The notes under the pieces were generated by a model. The model made no database searches, was not told the origin of the DNA, and worked only from the letters and a program-made list of their open reading frames with translations. A DNA stretch of 64,000 bases from Euptelea pleiosperma (taxonomy: Eukaryota; Streptophyta; Magnoliopsida; Ranunculales; Eupteleaceae). Below, piece by piece: positions 58,495 to 64,000 of the stretch. Location of the stretch: NCBI GenBank assembly GCA_035048495.1, contig CM068549.1, positions 2,885,059 to 2,949,058 of the forward strand. Direction: 5' to 3'. Position 1 is the stretch's first letter. Each line of letters begins with the position of its first letter. The translations under genes and the position numbers were made by a program.

Positions 58495-59681
58495 CAACCC
58501 CCAACTAGCATATTGTCAATCTTTGGCAATTACTGCGAAATAAGTGAGTTAAAAAGGGCTTGGCATAATATGTTAAAAAACTTATTTGCATTACTCAGAA
58601 TAAAACTCTGTTTTGTCAGATTATTTCAATGATGCAAGAAATCATTCACAAATTAGAACTAATCAACAAAATGCAACACTTCTACAAATAGACCTTCAAA
58701 CAAAAGATTACTCAGACTCAATGTGTGTGTGTGTTCAACATCATCCTTATCTGGCAGTATAGATATTTGGATCTCCTTAGAGACTCTATGCCTCGACCTC
58801 AATCCTCACTTATATACCACTCAGAAGTGAATCATTCAGAAATGGTTTTATATTTTTCTCTCAAACTATATGTGAGGAGATGAATATAGAAACTGACAAA
58901 CGTCTCACATATATAGTTCTTGAATAGAGGGTATAAGAAGATTTAAGATCTCATGATTGGAATGTCATATCTCTTAAGAACGTCGAATCAAACTCTATAA
59001 TTTCTCTTTTCTCCATTCTCCACACTTGATGATGGTACTAATCTAGAATCAAATGGGACTTGTATAGGTTGTATTGAGGCTTAGGATAGGTTCAGAAATG
59101 AAGGATATTTTAGAATTCTAAAATTCTGAGAGGGTATCTCACTATTCTTTGCAACTTTTCCTAGGTATAGTATTTTCTTGACTTTTCCTCTTTTCTTTTT
59201 CTAATTTTTGTATTTTTGGATATTCTTCAACCTTTTTCAGATTATTTTTTCTTTCTTTCTTTCTTTCTGATAACGTTTCTTTTCAGCTCGAACCATTTGT
59301 TTTCTTTTCTTTTCTTTTTCTGGTGTAATCATACCTAGGTTATCGAATTGAAGTTTTTTTTGGGATTGGATTTTTGGTTGATGGGTTAACAAGAAAATGT
59401 TTTCATCAAAAGGCTCAAAAATGATTTCTAACGGTATAGATGTTAGAGAAGCTAAAAAGTCTGATTGATTAGAAAGATGGCCTATATCCTTTTCTAGGGT
59501 TTGTACTCTCATCTTCGATGTCTCGAATGGATATAGAGAAGGTTCTTTATGTAATAATCCGAATTTGATGTCGTTCTGAGTTTCATGACCAAAGCAAAGG
59601 TTAATGAGATCACTCAATGAAAACATTTGGGGATTAGAAGAATTGTGAGTCATCTTGTGACTCAGAATAATTTTATAACCC
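58495..59681 (-). mobile_element. Element G 3' region fragment
   Basis: Matches 2752-3960 of D closely. Polypurine tract 58495-58506 (minus TAGTTGGGGGTTG). Carries the longest copy of the small ORF. Cut by LTR F at 59682. Confidence 0.82.
59237..59653 (-). CDS. Small conserved ORF, longest copy (element G)
   Basis: 138 codons. Its first 100 residues align with the D copy nearly throughout (MTHNSSNPQ, SDLINLCFGHETQNDIKFGL, EPSLYPFETSKMRVQTLEKDIGHLSN, LTSIPLEIIFEPFDEN, LTHQPK). The extra 38 residues are Lys/Glu-rich (EKEKKRKQM, EKKRYQKERKKEK) and come from AG-rich DNA. No domain recognised, no membrane segment. Confidence 0.4.
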   Translation of the reverse strand: MTHNSSNPQMFSLSDLINLCFGHETQNDIKFGLLHKEPSLYPFETSKMRVQTLEKDIGHLSNQSDFLASLTSIPLEIIFEPFDENIFLLTHQPKIQSQKKLQFDNLGMITPEKEKKRKQMVRAEKKRYQKERKKEKII

Positions 59682-62600
59682 TGAAAGTAGGATTTTTCAG
59701 CGTCGTTGGATCGGAAACCCTAATTTCAACCAAATTTGTAATTATCTAAGATTGTTAACCTGTAAAATAAGCTATTTTGCACAGTGGCTCGTGTCGGATG
59801 TCGATCCGCACTCGGGATTAGTCGGATTAGCGCAATAAGGAACATAAAATAACAGGAATTTATCGATCTTGAATCAAAATAAACTTTATTTCATGAATTC
59901 AAATGTAACTTACAACTCAAACATGAAGCAATTAATCTAGAAAACAGTAAAATTGAATTAGAGAGAGAAAGAGAAAAAAGATGATAGCTAAGTAGAGAGA
60001 GAAAGTAGGGAATTCTAGAGAGAGAAGTGGAGTCTAGAGAGAGAGAGGATAAGAATGATGCCTAGAGAGAGAAATTAAGACCTAGAGAGATCTAGAGATA
60101 GAAAGTGGTAGAGAGAGAAATAGAATTCCTAGAAAGATCTAAGTATAGATATAAAGATGGTCCTAGTGAGAGAAAGGGGGTATTAGAGAGAGAAAGAGAG
60201 TATTCCTAGAAAGATCTAGAGATGGAAAGAAAAAAAAGAGAGAGAATAGAAGGGGTAGAGGTCTAACCGTTGACTTCTTACCGGAGGTGTTGATTCGGCC
60301 ATTGATGTGGTCGGCCATAGGCATGGAGGAAAGGATGCTCCCTAGTTCGGCCAAGTGTTGGCATTGAGGTTCATCGTGGCTTGCAAGGTGAGTCCGGGAA
60401 GGAGGTGCGGCAATGGTAAGTGCATCACCGGTGTGCATGGTGGAGGAGACCATGTGGTGCGTGAGCTAGGAGATGAACCCGCTGTTGGTGTGCAGGTTAT
60501 GGAGTACTTTGAGGATTGCACATGCAACAAGGTTTGGAGGAGCTAATCCTCATTGAGAAGTGCACTGTGGGTGAAAGTAGGTTTTTTTCCGCGTCGTTGG
60601 TTACGGAAACCCTAATCTCAACATATTTGTAACTTATCCGAGTTTTTATCCTGCAAAAATATGAACTTTGTATAGGGATTCGTGTCGGAGGTCGATCCGC
60701 ACTCGGGGTTAGTTCGCGCGATTCATGAACATGAAATGACGGATTTTTATCAGAAATTTCCACTAAAAAGGATGGAGGGGTGAGAGTGGTGGTTTAAGGT
60801 GCTTTTAAAACATGCTTGATAATTGTATGAGAGCCATGAAATCACTGATCTGAGTAGCATAAAGTGACACCACTGTAATTGAAATACTATAAAATTTGAA
60901 TTGAAATTAAGTATTAACCCAAAATAATTCTTACAATGATCATGATTGAAACCTTATACTAGAAATCAATAACTTGACTAAACTAGAGAGAGAAAGAAGA
61001 GAGAGAAAACTAAAGAGAGAGAAAGAGAGGAAAAGGTTAGAGAGAGAAAATGGTAGACTAAGGAGGAGAGAAAAGACCCAATCTAGAGGTAGAAAGATGG
61101 ATAGAGATAGAGAAAGAAAGAAGAGGAGAGAAATGTCGTAGGAGCACTTACCGGAGTGAGTTCGGCCATTGATGGGGTGTTTGGTGAATGGTCCGGCTAC
61201 GTGGTGGAGGTGGTGTGCGATCGTTGGATAGGAGATGTGGTCTGAGATGGGAATCACACGTTAGCCTCGTGGTTGCTGTGGTGGCTCTTGGCCATGGTGG
61301 AGAAGACGGCATGAGAGAGGGTGAAGACCACGTTGTGGAAGGAGGTTGTTGGATGAAGTGTTGCCGAGTTGTTGCAGGTTTAATGGCCGTTCTTGGTGGT
61401 AGTAGCAGATGCTAAGACATCACAAGATTTGTAGAGCACCAGCAGGAACGGTGGATGAGTGCCTCGTTAAAAGAGACAACGGCAAGCAGAGCACCATGGA
61501 GACGGAGCCTGCACATGGGGCGTTGCTGCAGGGTGGTGTGCGCAGGACCAAGGGAACTACCAGTTCCTCTTCTTCCTTATTTTCTTCTTCTTTTTTTTTT
61601 GTTTCCTTTTGTTTGCTGCCTTTCTTGAGAAGAAGAGGGTAGGAAGAAGTGAGGGAGAGGACGGCTTGCCGTTTTCGGACCTGCAAGTGGCAGCAACTTG
61701 GAGATGTGCAACAATGGTGGAGTTTCAAACTTGCAACTCGGAGTTGCAGGTCTGAAAGCGAAGGTGAGGCGCACCAGTCAAGTGGATGGAGGGGCTCTTA
61801 CAGACCATGGGGTCTGAGTTTTTGCTGGTGTGCTGGAAAGAGATCAAGAGAACGGCTTGCAAGTGTTGCAGGCCGTTATCTTGCTGAATAAGACGCTGCT
61901 GCTACAAAGGAGGACGGTGGAGAGATTCTTGGTGTTGTAGGTGGTAGAGAGGGTTGAGGTATTGAGGGAGAATGGAATGAGAGAGGTTTGCTTTCTCCTT
62001 TTGGGAGTGACGGATTTGGTTGGGAGAGAAGAACGTGAAGAAGACGAGGTGGCCGGAGTTCTGCAACTCCGGCCGGTAAAAGAAGAAGAAGAAGAAGAAG
62101 AAGAAGAAGAAGAAGAAGAAGAAGAAGAAGAAGAGGAAGAGAAAGACGACGACTGTGCAGCAAGAAGAAGAAGGAGGAGAAGAAGAATAAGGAGGAGGAG
62201 GAGGAGAAGAAGAAGAAGAAGACGAGGTGGCCGGAGTTCTGCAACTCCGGCCGGTAGAAGAAGAAGAAGAAGAAGAAGAAGAAGAAGAAAAAGAAGAGGA
62301 AATAACGTAGGGGGGTTTTTGGGAAGAGAAAGGAGAGGAAAGGAGAGGGATTAGGGTTCGAACGAACCCTTCTCCCTCCTCTTATAAAGCTCTCTATTTC
62401 CTTTAATGGAAATAGGGTATTTTTGAAAATAAAAAAAATAATTTTTTTTTTTTTTTTTTTTAAGTAAAAATCTACTTTTCTATGGGGAATCTCCCCAATT
62501 AGTGGACCCCCCGTTTTTTTGAAATTTAATTAAAATTCTTTGGAAATTCACGGGGTCCACTAACTGGTCGGACAGCGGGTCGATGATGATGGGCCCGGCT

Positions 62601-63611
62601 ACTGGCCCACATGGATTTATGATGTCCATTGTCTCATAAGATGATGTGACAGACGGTCTGATGGCGATCGGATGGATGGTGACTTGATTGGGACCCAGAT
62701 TGGTAGATCGACGGATCTAGAGAGATCCAACGGTCCGATTGAAGATCTAAGGTCCGATGGAAGATCCAACGGTCAGAAAGCTAAGGGAGATGAGATAGAG
62801 CCGAAGGGTAGGAGTTCTGGGGTTAGGTCGGTAGATTCGAGGATCGAGAGATGAAGAGAGAGAGAGAATAAGAAGAGATGAGAGAGAAAGTATCAAAAAA
62901 ATGGAGAAAAGTATTGGCAGAGGGTCTGGAACCCTGGTCTTCACTGTGACCATCCTCACACTTCTCCAGTAGAGTAGACTATCATTCTTTGCTGACTCAT
63001 GTGGCTTTAAACGCTTTGGTCCGTCTCTTGGTCATTGGCTCTCCTGTTCTCTTCGTTCTTTGGGCCGGCTTTTTGGTCCTCCTATTCAGCCCATAGTTGG
63101 CCCATATCTTTTAGTCATAGCATATTGACTCTTTAGGCTTTGATAATGGGCTTTCATGATCGATTTGGGCCCACAAGTCTCGAGAATCGTCCCATCGGGG
63201 TTTCCTGCGACAGAAGAAGCGCGTAATGAGACTTTATCAGAACAGCTTAATATCTAGACTTCCGAAAATGTGTTTAATGCATGCAAATATACCATTTCGT
63301 CCAGAAAAGTGTGTTCTACGCAACAAAAGAGACTATTACGTAGAAAAGTAGATAAATAGAGCATTTTAGGTAGGAGAATGCAATAACGCTAACAGGATAA
63401 TTGCTTAAAATAAGCACTTTTGAGCGAATATCAGTGGGCAACTGTTGTGGAGGAGTTCAGGCTGTGTCTTTGCCGGTGCTAGGAGAGATGAAGAGGACGA
63501 GCTAGTGGATGAGCCACCTGCTAGTTCGTGAAGATGAAGGCGTGCTTGAGAGGACGGTTGTGCAACAACCGTGAGTTGCTGTTGGCTTTAATGGTGGTTG
63601 CCCAGTGGTAT
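59682..63611 (-). repeat. LTR F inserted in G, interrupted by solo LTR H
   Basis: Pieces 59682-60571 and 63439-63611. Minus-strand end is CCTACTTTCA; its start is not reached because another LTR begins at 63612. Predicted intron 59760-60281 (CCG|GTAAGAAG to TATTTTACAG|G). Dense GAGAGA tracts at 59960-60245. Confidence 0.8.
60572..63433 (-). repeat. Solo LTR H inserted in LTR F
   Basis: 2,862 bp with TSD GTGGG at 60567-60571 and 63434-63438. Predicted intron 60651-61151 (CCG|GTAAGTG to TATTTTTGCAG|G), TATA 62381-62388, tRNA-like unit 62907-62983. A segment of about 178 bp holding GACGAGGTGGCCGGAGTTCT and a (GAA)n run is tandemly duplicated (62043-62134 and 62221-62296). Poly-T at 62442-62461. 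Confidence 0.93.
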
Positions 63612-63750
63612 TGATATTCGCTCAAAAGTGCTTATTTTAAGCAATTATCCTTTTAGCGTTATTGCATTCTCCTACGTAAAATGCTCTATTTATCTACTTT
63701 TCTACGTAATAGTCTCTTCTGTTGCATAGAACATACTTTTCTGGACGAAA
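63612..63750 (+). repeat. Truncated plus-strand LTR start
   Basis: TGATATTCGCTCAAAAGTGC and the following conserved 135 bp, preceded by GGTAT. It stops abruptly at CTGGACGAAATA. Confidence 0.75.
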
Positions 63751-64000
63751 TAGAACATAAAATGACAGATAATATACAAGAGAAACATGGAAGGATGAGA
63801 ATGGTGAGTCGAAATTAAAAACGCATCCAAGTGAGATCCAGAAAATACTAAATTCATCGAAATCAAATTGCATTAATCAAACTGTTGCTTACATGAAATA
63901 AATAACAGAAATAAATAAAACAGTAAATCTATTCTAGAAAGCATGTAAAAAGAGATTTTAGAGAGAGAGGAAGAAGGTAGAGAGAGATTTTCACACCTCG
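63751..64000 (-). repeat. Fragment of a minus-strand family LTR (runs off window)
   Basis: GAACATAAAATGACAGAT and the downstream block match the region upstream of the acceptor motif in other LTRs, e.g. 59838-59860 and 60727-60745. Ends in GAGAGA tracts at the window edge. Confidence 0.65.

Noticed and set aside
61941..62354. 137-codon frame rich in Glu and Arg
   Set aside because: Generated by the (GAA)n repeats and a duplicated segment in LTR H.

Overview
The window is plant nuclear DNA built almost wholly of nested LTR retrotransposons; I see no host protein gene and no host rRNA or tRNA gene. A flowering plant with a large, repeat-rich genome is suggested by Ty3/gypsy elements of the Athila and Tat lineages, a tRNA-Asp primer site, a chromovirus-like large-LTR element and CT/GA-rich LTR leaders. 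The species cannot be named from sequence alone. The layering resembles pericentromeric heterochromatin (inference).

Layout. (1) 285-715: fragment of a Tat-type RT/RNase H gene (+). (2) 711-49885: a minus-strand Athila-like non-autonomous element, D, sharing its left LTR (1276-2751) with a further fragment, E. D is split by a solo LTR at 4709-7507 (TSD TCTTT), by element B at 8336-43339 (+ strand, TSD GTTGT), and by a solo LTR at 45801-48385 (TSD TTATG) inside D's own 5' LTR. (3) B is itself split three times: by element C (10509-18597, giant LTRs, almost no interior), by element A (21297-34995, minus strand, TSD GCAAC) and by a solo LTR at 39364-42282 (TSD ACCGC). (4) 49886-55555: non-coding, ending like a chromovirus LTR. 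(5) 55556-57790: decayed Tat-type RNase H/integrase plus a 3' tandem repeat (+). (6) 57791-64000: another minus-strand D-type fragment (G), LTR F inserted in it, solo LTR H (60572-63433, TSD GTGGG) inserted in F, and two opposed LTR pieces at the edge.

A is the only complete element: one 1,954-codon gag-pol frame with all catalytic residues visible, tRNA-Asp primer site, polypurine tract, and LTRs that differ only by one G in a poly-G run. It looks very young and could supply proteins to B- and D-type elements, which lack protease, reverse transcriptase and integrase but keep gag-like and linker relics, leader, 3' region and LTRs.

The most interesting signals lie in the non-coding parts of this family. 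Eleven LTR copies with very different middles all keep a splice donor (G|GTAA) and an acceptor (usually TTTTRCAG|G) about 80 bp from the LTR end, predicting a 0.38-0.57 kb intron inside the LTR. A second predicted intron of 756-768 bp sits in the leader before gag in A, B and D. LTRs of all three subfamilies carry a tRNA-like Pol III unit with a following T-run. A small ORF is kept in the position where other Athila elements have env. Together these suggest a retroelement family with double leader splicing and a Pol III module. These are predictions from sequence and need transcript data.
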